Made by a program: the position numbers and the translations under genes. Below, piece by piece: positions 26,030 through 33,572 of a DNA stretch of 61,159 nt (position 1 is the stretch's first letter; the number at the start of each line of letters is the position of its first letter). Below the pieces are notes generated by a model, which was not told where the DNA came from, did no database searches, and saw nothing but the letters and a program-made list of their open reading frames with translations. Origin of the DNA: Paenibacillus albidus (GTDB taxonomy: Bacteria; Bacillota; Bacilli; Paenibacillales; Paenibacillaceae). Location of the stretch: the NCBI RefSeq assembly GCF_014644435.1, contig NZ_BMKR01000044.1:1-61159 (forward strand), written 5' to 3'.

Positions 26030-26365
26030 TCATTCTGTTTGCTCTGTTCGGATAGCAGTTTCTCCCTTTGGATACATATTGTACCATTTCCGTGCCAATT
26101 GCCCGATATACTCATCATTGTTGAGCCGTGTGACTTCATATTTCAGTTGATTTAAGGATGCCGTCACATTTTTCTGGCTTTCCTGTTTCTCGGCCAGCAG
26201 CTGACTCTTGTCCGTTATCAGAGTATTCTGAGCGATAAATGTATACCCCGCCCAGGCAAAAAACACCACTACTGAGAACACCCATATAAATCGTCTTCGC
26301 TTCGCGCCTGCGGCCAAAGCATTGTTGCCGGCTTTCTCTTTCTCTTCCGCAGAGAATCTGTTCAT
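26030..26365 (-). CDS. divIC: cell division protein DivIC (FtsB-like)
   Basis: DivIC forms the DivIB-DivIC-FtsL bitopic complex of the divisome. The 111-aa protein has a basic cytoplasmic stretch (AGAKRRR), one membrane helix (about 25-45, FIWVFSVVVFFAWAGYTF) and an extracellular coiled coil (SQLLAEKQESQKNVTASLNQ onward) ending with EYIGQLARKWYNMYPKGE. GGAGGT lies 7 nt before ATG 26365; a GTG 15 bp upstream overlaps this site. It follows yabQ by 22 bp. Confidence 0.93.
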   Translation of the reverse strand: MNRFSAEEKEKAGNNALAAGAKRRRFIWVFSVVVFFAWAGYTFIAQNTLITDKSQLLAEKQESQKNVTASLNQLKYEVTRLNNDEYIGQLARKWYNMYPKGETAIRTEQTE

Positions 26366-26387
26366 GTTGCGTACCTCCACTTCAAGG

Positions 26388-26951
26388 TCAGCGTTTCCAC
26401 CGTTTGGTAATCCATTCCTTAAACTTCACAACCCATGTGTTTTGGGCCAGCCGCATCCACCATGGAGAGATCCATCTTACAGGTAGTACCCAAATAGGTT
26501 TCGTTAGACGCAGCAGCAGTTTCAGTATGAATACAAGAATTCGTCCAATTAGCACCAGCGTTCCTCTGAGAAGACTCCAGAGCCACAACAGCGGAGTGCC
26601 TATGAGAATGCCTGCGAGTCGTAACAGCAGTCTGCCTACATACTGAACCGAATGAATTAACATTACCACAAAACGCCTTACCGTGACACTGAAGATCAAA
26701 AAATAAATCCATACACCCAGAAATAAACCGAGAAAAGCGTAAAAACGCAGCTGCCCCTGATTGCCGGCATACAACATACGGAACACAAGCAAAGCTGCCC
26801 ACAACCAATAAAGCACATCCAGCGCGGCGTTCAGCCATTTGGGAAACCGCAGTCTCAGCGACAGCACCCGGTAGCTGTCATAGGCCAGTCCCATAGCCGC
26901 GCCGGCCAGAATCATATAGAGCAGTGTTATCCACTGGACCGAGGGGTTCAT
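26388..26951 (-). CDS. yabQ: spore cortex biosynthesis protein YabQ
   Basis: The 187-aa membrane protein has about four to five hydrophobic segments (starting WITLLYMILAGAAMGLAYDS) and a basic C-terminus (WKR). In B. subtilis YabQ is a sigma-E mother-cell protein needed for cortex formation. Its ATG overlaps the yabP stop as ATGA, so yabP-yabQ are translationally coupled, with divIC next. Confidence 0.9.
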   Translation of the reverse strand: MNPSVQWITLLYMILAGAAMGLAYDSYRVLSLRLRFPKWLNAALDVLYWLWAALLVFRMLYAGNQGQLRFYAFLGLFLGVWIYFLIFSVTVRRFVVMLIHSVQYVGRLLLRLAGILIGTPLLWLWSLLRGTLVLIGRILVFILKLLLRLTKPIWVLPVRWISPWWMRLAQNTWVVKFKEWITKRWKR

Positions 26952-27232
26952 TTAAATATTTTGCCGAGGAATCCCTTGTTTTTGGCCTGCGTCCCGGGAT
27001 CAAGATAAATCAGGGAATGGACATTACCCTCCAGCGAGAGAATTCCGTTCTCCAGACTTAGATTTTTGATATGTAAATGACTTCCGCGAATGGTGAGATG
27101 GCCAAGTTCTGTACGGAGCAGAAACTCCTCGCTGTCGAAACTCTCCACATTTTGCACGCCTGTAAGCTCCAGCTGTTTACGACTGCGCATGTGCAGATCG
27201 TGCTGTTTGTTAACCTTTCCTGGCTCGATCAT
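26948..27232 (-). CDS. yabP: sporulation protein YabP
   Basis: The 94-aa protein is of the YabP/YqfC beta-rich family: LELTGVQNVESFDSEEFLL, TIRGSHLHIKNLSLENG and LSLEGNVHSLIYLD. It is a sigma-E mother-cell sporulation protein in B. subtilis, probably involved in the spore envelope. AAGGAGGGG precedes the ATG. A sigma-E-like promoter and the rqcP terminator lie upstream, so yabPQ can be made separately from hup-rqcP. Confidence 0.92.
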   Translation of the reverse strand: MIEPGKVNKQHDLHMRSRKQLELTGVQNVESFDSEEFLLRTELGHLTIRGSHLHIKNLSLENGILSLEGNVHSLIYLDPGTQAKNKGFLGKIFK

Positions 27233-27258
27233 AGCATGTACCCCTCCTTCTTACCTCT

Positions 27259-27287
27259 AATCTATGGCGGGGAGTCCGGTTATAGAA
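27259..27287 (-). promoter_or_regulatory. candidate sigma-E promoter for yabP
   Basis: TTCTATA (27281-27287) and CATAGATT (27259-27266) are 14 bp apart on the minus strand, fitting the sigma-E spacing and most of the CATACA-T -10 consensus. B. subtilis yabP is sigma-E-dependent. Confidence 0.4.
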
Positions 27288-27329
27288 CAAGTTCTGCCAA
27301 GGAGAAAGGGAGAGAGTTCAAGGCAGCAT

Positions 27330-27359
27330 AAAAAAGCACAGCTCTACAGAGCTGTGCTG
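27330..27359 (-). terminator. hup-rqcP terminator
   Basis: AGCACAGCTC and GAGCTGTGCT pair perfectly around TGTA and are followed by six U residues on the minus strand. Confidence 0.9.
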
Positions 27360-27387
27360 CTTGTTTGGCTTTTTTACAAATCAACGC

Positions 27388-27666
27388 TTACCAGTCCAGG
27401 CCGCCAGTTTTGGCTACAGGCTCTTCCCGCACAAGAGTGTACATACCCGCCGCCTCATCCTTGCGGGTCGTCTCGACCAGCTTCTCTACCTTGACGGTCA
27501 CTAGCTTCTGGCCGAATTGCACAGTAATCTCATCGCCGATCTTGACTGTACTGCTCGGTTTGGATTCACGTCCGTTAATCATTACCCGGCCTTGTTCGGA
27601 CACATCTTTGGCCACCGTGCGCCGTTTAATTAAACGGGACACTTTCAAAAATTTGTCCAGACGCAT
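27388..27666 (-). CDS. rqcP: S4-domain RNA-binding protein RqcP (YabO)
   Basis: RqcP works with RqcH in alanine tailing of stalled nascent chains on 50S subunits. The 92-aa protein is one S4 domain: MRLDKFLKVSRLIKRRTVAK followed by GRVMINGRESKPSSTVKIGD and EITVQF. Its start codon shares bases with the hup stop (TAATG), so its translation is coupled to HU. The C-terminal tail after residue 75 is not conserved in the family as far as I know. Confidence 0.93.
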   Translation of the reverse strand: MRLDKFLKVSRLIKRRTVAKDVSEQGRVMINGRESKPSSTVKIGDEITVQFGQKLVTVKVEKLVETTRKDEAAGMYTLVREEPVAKTGGLDW

Positions 27667-27938
27667 TAGTTGACAGCTTCTTTAAGCTTGTTGCCGGCTT
27701 TGAATGCAGGTACAGTCGATTCAGCAATATTAATGGTCTCGCCGGTTTGCGGGTTGCGGCCGGTACGGCCGGAACGTTTGCGGGTTTCGAAGGTACCGAA
27801 TCCGATGAGTTGAACTTTATCGCCTTTGGCGAGAGCTTCTGTAATTTCACCCAAGAATCCGTTCAGAACTGCTTCTACATCCTTTTTGGCCAATCCGTTT
27901 TTCTCGGAAATGTTGTTTACCAGATCTGTCTTGTTCAT
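27666..27938 (-). CDS. hup: HU family DNA-binding protein
   Basis: HU bends and compacts DNA as a dimer. The 90-aa protein matches HU throughout: MNKTDLVNNISEKNGLAKKD, the core GDKVQLIGFGTFETRKRSGR, and the beta-arm GRNPQTGETINIAESTVPAF with the intercalating proline. AGGAGG precedes the ATG. It is driven by a strong promoter with a leader of nearly 200 nt. B. subtilis hbs is elsewhere, so this location differs. Confidence 0.97.
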   Translation of the reverse strand: MNKTDLVNNISEKNGLAKKDVEAVLNGFLGEITEALAKGDKVQLIGFGTFETRKRSGRTGRNPQTGETINIAESTVPAFKAGNKLKEAVN

Positions 27939-28133
27939 AATTTAAAGTTCCTCCTAGGATACAAAAAAATAAATGAAACGAGTATTGCTGCCATAACATG
28001 CCGCAAATTGTCATTTCGTCTTTATGATATTCTGGATAACGTCTTGAAATCCTGCCATGGCCTGCCGTTTTTTTAAAAAAAGGAGCCATTGGTTTCCGAA
28101 GCCGCCACAATAGCCAAGCAACGTGACTATTAC
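27939..28133 (-). other. long structured leader of hup
   Basis: Between the hup promoter and its start lies an untranslated stretch of about 190 nt. It contains CTATTG / CAATGG arms around a TTCG-capped stem, then CTCC and TTTTTTT, followed by seven A residues, so an attenuator-like hairpin is possible. I see no credible open reading frame. Confidence 0.45.
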
Positions 28134-28162
28134 ATTATAATAAACCACCGTGCCGGGTTCAA
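28134..28162 (-). promoter_or_regulatory. hup promoter (sigma-A)
   Basis: TTGAAC (28157-28162) and TATAAT (28134-28139) are 17 bp apart on the minus strand. Confidence 0.75.
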
Positions 28163-28259
28163 ATCACCGCCAGGCGGGGCATCTTCCCAGCATTGCCCCA
28201 TTCCAGCCGGTATATACTAAAGCAGTCTGTCCAAAGCCGTAATTCAAAGGCCGCCATGC

Positions 28260-29759
28260 CTAGGATTCACGTTCCAGGACTTTGGCCTCCTGCCATAACG
28301 CTTCCATCACTTCCAGACTGCTGTCCTGTACCGTAGTTCCTTGGCGCTGCAGACTTTGTTCAATGTATTGAAACCGCTGAACAAATTTGCGGTTGGTACG
28401 GGTTAAGGCCTCTTCGGGATCGGCTCCGATAAACCGGGCCGCATTGGTCGCCGCAAACAGCAAATCACCCAGCTCCAGCATCTGCTCTTCGGCTGAGGCT
28501 CCGGTGTCGATAGCCTCCTCCAGTTCATCTACTTCCTCACGGATTTTGGCCAGCACCTCCCGGGGATCATCCCAGTCAAAGCCCACCTTGGACGCTTTCT
28601 TCTGCAGCTTGTACGCCTTCATCAGCGCCGGCAAATCGCGGGGAATGCCGCTCAGTACCGACAGCTCCTCCGGCTTTACGCCTTTGCGCCGCTTCTCTTC
28701 CGCTTTCATCCCTTCCCAGTTCTGCAGCGCTTCTTCCGCATCTCCGGCACTTTTGTCACCAAATACATGGGGATGGCGGAAAATCAGCTTGTCGTTTAAG
28801 CCTTCAATCACATCATATACATTAAATGTACCAAGTTCCTCTTCCATCTGCGAATGAAGCATAATCTGGAGCAGGAGATCCCCCAGCTCTTCTTTCATAT
28901 GGTCAGGATCGTCCTCATCAATCGTCTCCAGGACCTCATAGGTCTCTTCAATGAGATTCTTGCGCAAGGATTCGTGTGTCTGCTCACGGTCCCAAGGACA
29001 TCCTTCGGGGCTGCGCAGAATATCGACAATTTCATGCAGCCGTGCAAAGGTGCGTTGCCGTAAGTCGGCAGAGCGGTTGGCCGGAATATAGACAAGCGAC
29101 AAATTGCCGAACCCACTCAGCCGGTCAAGTTCGTAAAGCGGAACCTTTACAATGGACTCCTCGGCCTCCACACCCAGCGCATGGCCGACCACCACCTCGT
29201 ATTCCGGGGGGTATATCTCCATCAGACAAAGTTTGGTTTCCGAAGCCGTAAAGGTATCGTACACCTGCCCAATCAGGGTATGCAGCTCCGGCTGGAGCTG
29301 GGAACTGCGGATGCCGGAAGCATCAAGGAGCTGAAAACCTTCAATCGGGTCAAAGCCGAGGCGTACAAAGGCTTCATCCAGAAAGCTCTCGCCGCCCAGA
29401 ATGTTCAGTTCAATGCCCGCTTGCGGACAACGCTCGCGCAGCAGGGATACCGCAGATTCCGCTACCATTGGATGTCCGGGAACCGCATAGACGATTTCTG
29501 TGCCTTGTGGTGCCGATCCCGCCTCCTCGATCAGTCTGGAAGCAATGGCTTCATACACCTCCGGGAATGACGCCAGCGCTTCATACAGTCCGTCAAAGGA
29601 CTGTGAGACAATCCCAAGCTCCGATAACGCCGTCATGACAGGATGCTCCCGGGTACGCACGTAGACGGCAGATGCCGCCTTCAGCTTGTTGACAATGCCC
29701 AGCGTCAGCCGGTCCGGATTGCCGGACCCGAGACCGACCACCGTTAATATTGCACTCAT
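28260..29759 (-). CDS. yabN: YabN: SAM-dependent methylase-like domain fused to MazG nucleotide pyrophosphohydrolase
   Basis: The 499-aa protein has an N-terminal tetrapyrrole-methylase-like domain (about 1-220, starting AILTVVGLGSGNPDRLTLG, with YAVPGHPMVAE) and a C-terminal MazG domain pair. The MazG part shows LRSPEGCPWDREQTHESL, the metal-binding EETYEVLETIDEDD and EELGDLLLQI, and a second EEVDELEEAI/ELGDLLFA set. MazG hydrolyses NTPs, probably removing aberrant nucleotides. The fusion is normal for Bacillales. GGAGGAGAG precedes the ATG. Confidence 0.94.
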   Translation of the reverse strand: MSAILTVVGLGSGNPDRLTLGIVNKLKAASAVYVRTREHPVMTALSELGIVSQSFDGLYEALASFPEVYEAIASRLIEEAGSAPQGTEIVYAVPGHPMVAESAVSLLRERCPQAGIELNILGGESFLDEAFVRLGFDPIEGFQLLDASGIRSSQLQPELHTLIGQVYDTFTASETKLCLMEIYPPEYEVVVGHALGVEAEESIVKVPLYELDRLSGFGNLSLVYIPANRSADLRQRTFARLHEIVDILRSPEGCPWDREQTHESLRKNLIEETYEVLETIDEDDPDHMKEELGDLLLQIMLHSQMEEELGTFNVYDVIEGLNDKLIFRHPHVFGDKSAGDAEEALQNWEGMKAEEKRRKGVKPEELSVLSGIPRDLPALMKAYKLQKKASKVGFDWDDPREVLAKIREEVDELEEAIDTGASAEEQMLELGDLLFAATNAARFIGADPEEALTRTNRKFVQRFQYIEQSLQRQGTTVQDSSLEVMEALWQEAKVLERES

Positions 29760-29878
29760 GCTTTTTCTCTCCTCCAGCCGCTCCCTGCAGCTTGTACAGG
29801 CAAGCGGCCTGTTTATGGGTTTGCCGTCAGACCGGCGGTTATCCAGGAATCAAGCCGCAAAGTTACTGTAGCTGCACC

Positions 29879-31513
29879 TTAGGGGAACAGGCGCAGCTTC
29901 TTCAGCTTGTCGGCCAGGGACGGTCCGAAGCCCGGAAGCTGGCGCAGCTCGCTCTCGCTGAGCAGCCGCAGGAGCACAGCGCCCAGGGCAAAGACGGCGC
30001 AGCCCGCGCCCACGCCGAGCAGGGCCTGCGCCAGGCTGGCGGTGCGCCCGCCCGCCAGCCCCGCCGCCGCGAGCAGCCCGCCAGCCCCCTGGCTGACGGC
30101 CGCGGCGGCCAAGGCCAGGCCCGCGAGCAGCAGCGCGGGCCGGCCGAGGGCATCTGCGAAGCGCAGCCGCAGATGGCCCATCCGGTGCAGCAGCAGCACG
30201 TTCAGCGCTGCCGCGAACAGATGCGCAGCCACGCCGGAGATGGCTGCGCCGGTAATGCCCAGCTGCGGGACCAGCAGCAGGTTCAGGGCCGCCTTGAGGG
30301 CCGCGGCGGCCAGGAGGTGCAGCGCCGGGGCGCGCACCGTGCCCAGGCCTTGCAGCAGCGCGGCCGAGATAATGCTGACCGTGCCCCCGGCGGCTGTGAA
30401 GGCCAGCCACATCATCGTGGCAGTGCCGGCGGCATCGCCGTACAGCGCGATGTTGATCGGCTCCGCCAGCACTGCAAGCCCTGCCGAGGCTGCAAGCCCG
30501 AGCAGCCAGAACCAGCGCAGCGACAGGCTGCAGCGGAGCTCAATCAGCTTCAGATCTCCTTTGTACTGCGCTTCAGCGAGCGCGGGAATGAACACCACGG
30601 ACAAGGAGGTAGCAAGCATCGTTACAATCTGCACCAGAGGCACCCCGCGGTTATAGATGCCGAACTGCGACATGGCATTCGTCTCGCTTCCGGCCCAAGA
30701 CAGCAGGCGCGGAACAGTGAACACGTCCACAAGACTGATCAGCGGCACAGCCAGCGCTCCCAGCATCACCGGAATCCCGTAGGCCAGCAGACTGCCCGCT
30801 TTCACGGCCTTGCCGGGAGCTGGCCGGGTATCTGCTCCCCGGGCGGCCAAACCCTGCTGGCTGCGCCGGCGGTGACGTCGCCAATACAGCAGCATAACCA
30901 CCAGGCCGGCCAGGCCGCCCCCGGCCGAGCCCAGCAAGGCTCCCGCAGCGATGCTCTCGGCCCCCGCACCTTGCCGGCTAAGATACAGCAGCAGGGCGAT
31001 CATGACAGCGACCCGGATGGACTGCTCCACGACTTGGGAGACGGCGGTGGGCACCATATCGTGCAGCCCTTGAAAGTAGCCGCGCAGCGCAGCCATCAGC
31101 GGTACAAATGCCAGCCCGAAGGCGCTCGCCCGCAGCGCGGCAATCACATGGGAGTTCCCGACCCATCCGGCAATAGCGGGTGCACCCGTATAGGTCAGTA
31201 TTCCGATAACCAGGCCGCTGATTCCCGTAAGAGCAACGGATACCAGCAATACCCGACGCCCTTGGCCTTCCTCCTGTCCCGCCGAGGATTCGGCCACGAA
31301 CTTGGATACGGCCGCAGGCAGCCCCAGCATGGCTATTGTTACAATCATCGTATAGAGAGGATACACCGTGTTGTAAATACCAAATACAGCATCTCCGCCC
31401 AAATTTTGCAGCGGGATCTTTTGCAAAGTCCCTAAGAGCTTCGAAATAATGGCTGCAGCACTCAGGATAAAAGCGCCCTGCAACAGCCGCGAAGCCGGTG
31501 TCGTCGATTTCAT
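29879..31513 (-). CDS. polysaccharide/lipid II-type MOP flippase, SpoVB/YabM-like
   Basis: The 544-aa integral membrane protein has about 14 predicted segments and belongs to the MATE-like MOP superfamily with SpoVB, MurJ and YabM. Recognisable parts are GAFILSAAAIISKLLGTLQK, PLYTMIVTIAMLGLPAAVSK, RGYFQGLHDMVPTAVSQVVE and IPALAEAQYKGD. It may flip lipid-linked precursors for cortex or wall. At this locus B. subtilis has yabM, but whether this copy acts in sporulation is open. Its last third is Ala/Leu/Gly-rich and extremely GC-rich (30001-30060 has 51 of 60 G or C). Its Shine-Dalgarno is weak. Confidence 0.85.
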   Translation of the reverse strand: MKSTTPASRLLQGAFILSAAAIISKLLGTLQKIPLQNLGGDAVFGIYNTVYPLYTMIVTIAMLGLPAAVSKFVAESSAGQEEGQGRRVLLVSVALTGISGLVIGILTYTGAPAIAGWVGNSHVIAALRASAFGLAFVPLMAALRGYFQGLHDMVPTAVSQVVEQSIRVAVMIALLLYLSRQGAGAESIAAGALLGSAGGGLAGLVVMLLYWRRHRRRSQQGLAARGADTRPAPGKAVKAGSLLAYGIPVMLGALAVPLISLVDVFTVPRLLSWAGSETNAMSQFGIYNRGVPLVQIVTMLATSLSVVFIPALAEAQYKGDLKLIELRCSLSLRWFWLLGLAASAGLAVLAEPINIALYGDAAGTATMMWLAFTAAGGTVSIISAALLQGLGTVRAPALHLLAAAALKAALNLLLVPQLGITGAAISGVAAHLFAAALNVLLLHRMGHLRLRFADALGRPALLLAGLALAAAAVSQGAGGLLAAAGLAGGRTASLAQALLGVGAGCAVFALGAVLLRLLSESELRQLPGFGPSLADKLKKLRLFP

Positions 31514-31579
31514 AAATTATACCTGCTTCTACAACTAGAATGGGATGAATTTCTATATTATAACGTATGTAGGCCCCAG

Positions 31580-31628
31580 ACAACAAAACCCCGCTCCCTT
31601 CGGGAGCTTGCCCAAAGAAAAGCGGGGT
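31580..31628 (-). terminator. spoVT terminator
   Basis: CCCCGC and GCGGGG enclose a second GCTCCC/GGGAGC stem with a GAAG loop and are followed by TTTTG on the minus strand, 13 bp after spoVT. Confidence 0.8.
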
Positions 31629-31640
31629 GTACAAAAGAGA

Positions 31641-32183
31641 TTACTGCTCCATCTGCTTTCCAAGGAACGCCGCAGCAGTTTCAGACATTTTCACTTCCAT
31701 TTGCGACATCTTGACCGAGTCGTCTTTGTTCAGCATGACCACGCAGCCAATGGGATCTCCTCCGGAAATGATCGGTGCAGCGACATAAGAAGAGACCGTT
31801 TCCGCATGATCCTTGCTGATTTCGTAACTGCCTCCGCTTGTTTCAAGTACCGTTTTTCGGCCATCCATCACTTTTTCCAGAAGGACGCCAACCTGCTTCT
31901 CCAGATATTCCTTTTTGGAGCCGCCGGCCAACGCAATAAAGGTATCCCTGTCGGCAATCATGGTGATATGTCCCGTGCTTTCAAACAAAGATTCGGCATA
32001 TTCTTTGGCAAAATCACCGAGCTCGCCAATTGGCGAATATTTCTTCAGTATGACTTCACCGTCACGATCGACGAATATCTCCAGGGGGTCTCCTTCCCGG
32101 ATACGCAGTGTGCGTCTAATTTCTTTGGGGATAACCACTCGACCGAGGTCGTCAATACGGCGTACAATTCCAGTAGCTTTCAT
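31641..32183 (-). CDS. spoVT: stage V sporulation protein T, AbrB-type forespore regulator
   Basis: SpoVT modulates sigma-G genes in the forespore. The 180-aa protein has an N-terminal AbrB swapped-hairpin DNA-binding domain (MKATGIVRRIDDLGRVVIPK, EIRRTLRIREGDPLEIFVD) and a C-terminal GAF-like domain (about 57-178, including IGCVVMLNKDDSVKMSQMEV). It is a paralogue of AbrB encoded at 51304. A sigma-G-like promoter precedes it and a terminator follows. Confidence 0.96.
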   Translation of the reverse strand: MKATGIVRRIDDLGRVVIPKEIRRTLRIREGDPLEIFVDRDGEVILKKYSPIGELGDFAKEYAESLFESTGHITMIADRDTFIALAGGSKKEYLEKQVGVLLEKVMDGRKTVLETSGGSYEISKDHAETVSSYVAAPIISGGDPIGCVVMLNKDDSVKMSQMEVKMSETAAAFLGKQMEQ

Positions 32184-32209
32184 TTCACATGTTGCCCCGC
32201 TTTCTTAAG

Positions 32210-32238
32210 AAGTATGGTCCAACTACTGTCCATTATGG
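32210..32238 (-). promoter_or_regulatory. candidate sigma-G promoter for spoVT
   Basis: CCATA (32234-32238) and CATACTT (32210-32216) are 17 bp apart on the minus strand, near the sigma-G pattern. spoVT is sigma-G-dependent in B. subtilis. The remainder of 32239-32411 shows no clear gene. Confidence 0.4.
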
Positions 32239-32411
32239 GAAAGGATAATCCCAGTGATTTATCGTAATATCTGACCATAGTATTCATCTCTTCCCAGTTC
32301 CTTATACATAAGGTTACAGGTATAAAATATCTTGCCCAAATCACTTATCCTTTTAGACCTCAGGCCGGTCAAGTACCGTTTTTCACAGCCGTTTCGGCGG
32401 TCTTGCATACA

Positions 32412-32440
32412 CAAAAATACCGCCCGGGCAGGGGCGGTAC
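32412..32440 (-). terminator. prsA terminator
   Basis: TACCGCCC and GGGCGGTA pair around a short loop and are followed by TTTTTG on the minus strand, about 60 bp after the prsA stop. Confidence 0.85.
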
Positions 32441-32498
32441 GGGAACAAACAGAGCGGCTCACTCACCAAAGGCCAAGGCTTGTCCAAAGGGGGTACCT

Positions 32499-33572
32499 TT
32501 ATTCAGCGGCGGCTGTAGCTGCAGGTGCTTCTTGAGTAGCTGCTGCTGTGGGCGCAGGAGTAGCCGCTGCGCCGTTATTGGCGCCGCCCTGTTCCTCCGG
32601 AGCGGCGGAGCTCTTCGGCAGATTAATGCTCTTTACAATGCCTTCAAGCTCCTTCTCCATGAAGCTCTCCAGGCTTTTGGTAGCCAGGGAACTCTTGATG
32701 GCTTCTTTTTCCTCAGCTTTCAATTGATCAAACGTTCTCTCCGTGCGTGATTCCACCTTAAGGATGTGATACCCGAGTGAAGTCTCTACAGGGTCACTGA
32801 TCTTATTCAGCGGCAGCGTCTGGGCTGTTTTTTTAAATTCCTCCTCTACAAATGTTCCGAGGTTCTTATCCTTATATTCACCGCCGGTTTCCTTAGAAAC
32901 GGTATCATCGGAGTATTCCTTGACGGTGGCTGCAAAATCCGCTCCGCCCTCCAGCTTCGTCTTGACTTCATTGGCCAGCTTCAGCGCATCTTCCTTGCTG
33001 CGTTCCTTGTTGCTTGCGTCGGTCAAGCCAATCAGCACATGGCGGAGCGTAGCTACGGTAAAGTCTCCTTTGGTAGCCTCAAACTCCGTTTTTACCTGCT
33101 CGTCCGTTACTTTCAGCATCATATCCTGGTACACAGTTAATATACGCACCATGTAAGCCCTGATTTCAGCTTCTGTAATCCCTTGCTCTTTAAGGATGCT
33201 CTCATAGCCTTCGCCAAGTTCCTTCTTCATCTTTTCAATTTCGATATCGACTTCTTTTTCGGCTTCCTTTTTGGCTTCGGGGCTGGCTTTGCCGGACAGA
33301 TACTCAAATGCTACCTCCTGCTTCAGGACAGGTTCCCGAAAAGCTTCAATTTCCAGATATTGCGCCTGCTGCGGATTCAGGAATTTCATGATTTTTTGAT
33401 CCAGCTCAAATTCTTTCGCGGTGATTGTGCCGCCTTCATAGGTAGCTACAGCTGTACCGGTGTCTTCTGCATTCTCAGCCTTGCCGCTGCATGCGGACAG
33501 TATGGAGAAGGAAAGGGCTGCTGCCAATGAAACAAGCAGCACCTTCCAGGTTTTTGGTTTATTTAACGACAT
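32499..33572 (-). CDS. PrsA-type lipoprotein foldase (peptidyl-prolyl isomerase)
   Basis: The 357-aa protein has a lipoprotein signal peptide with lipobox LSAC (Cys about 28), a SurA-N-like helical region and a parvulin domain (about 175-270, TLRHVLIGLTD to SLGYHILKVESR). It should be tethered to the outer leaflet and fold secreted proteins. It ends in a low-complexity Ala/Pro/Thr tail of about 35 residues. The start MSLNKPKT follows GGGAG; upstream readings would lie inside mfd. It overlaps the mfd end by 14 bp. B. subtilis has no foldase gene at this site. Confidence 0.88.
   Translation of the reverse strand: MSLNKPKTWKVLLVSLAAALSFSILSACSGKAENAEDTGTAVATYEGGTITAKEFELDQKIMKFLNPQQAQYLEIEAFREPVLKQEVAFEYLSGKASPEAKKEAEKEVDIEIEKMKKELGEGYESILKEQGITEAEIRAYMVRILTVYQDMMLKVTDEQVKTEFEATKGDFTVATLRHVLIGLTDASNKERSKEDALKLANEVKTKLEGGADFAATVKEYSDDTVSKETGGEYKDKNLGTFVEEEFKKTAQTLPLNKISDPVETSLGYHILKVESRTERTFDQLKAEEKEAIKSSLATKSLESFMEKELEGIVKSINLPKSSAAPEEQGGANNGAAATPAPTAAATQEAPAATAAAE

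Noticed and set aside
29750..31435. Long plus-strand open frame of about 560 codons opposite the flippase gene
   Set aside because: It is antisense to a clear membrane protein, exists because the region is very GC-rich, and its Gln/Arg/Gly-rich translation has no domain.
32259..32462. 67-codon minus-strand frame between prsA and spoVT
   Set aside because: It overlaps the prsA terminator hairpin, lacks a Shine-Dalgarno site and shows no family motif.
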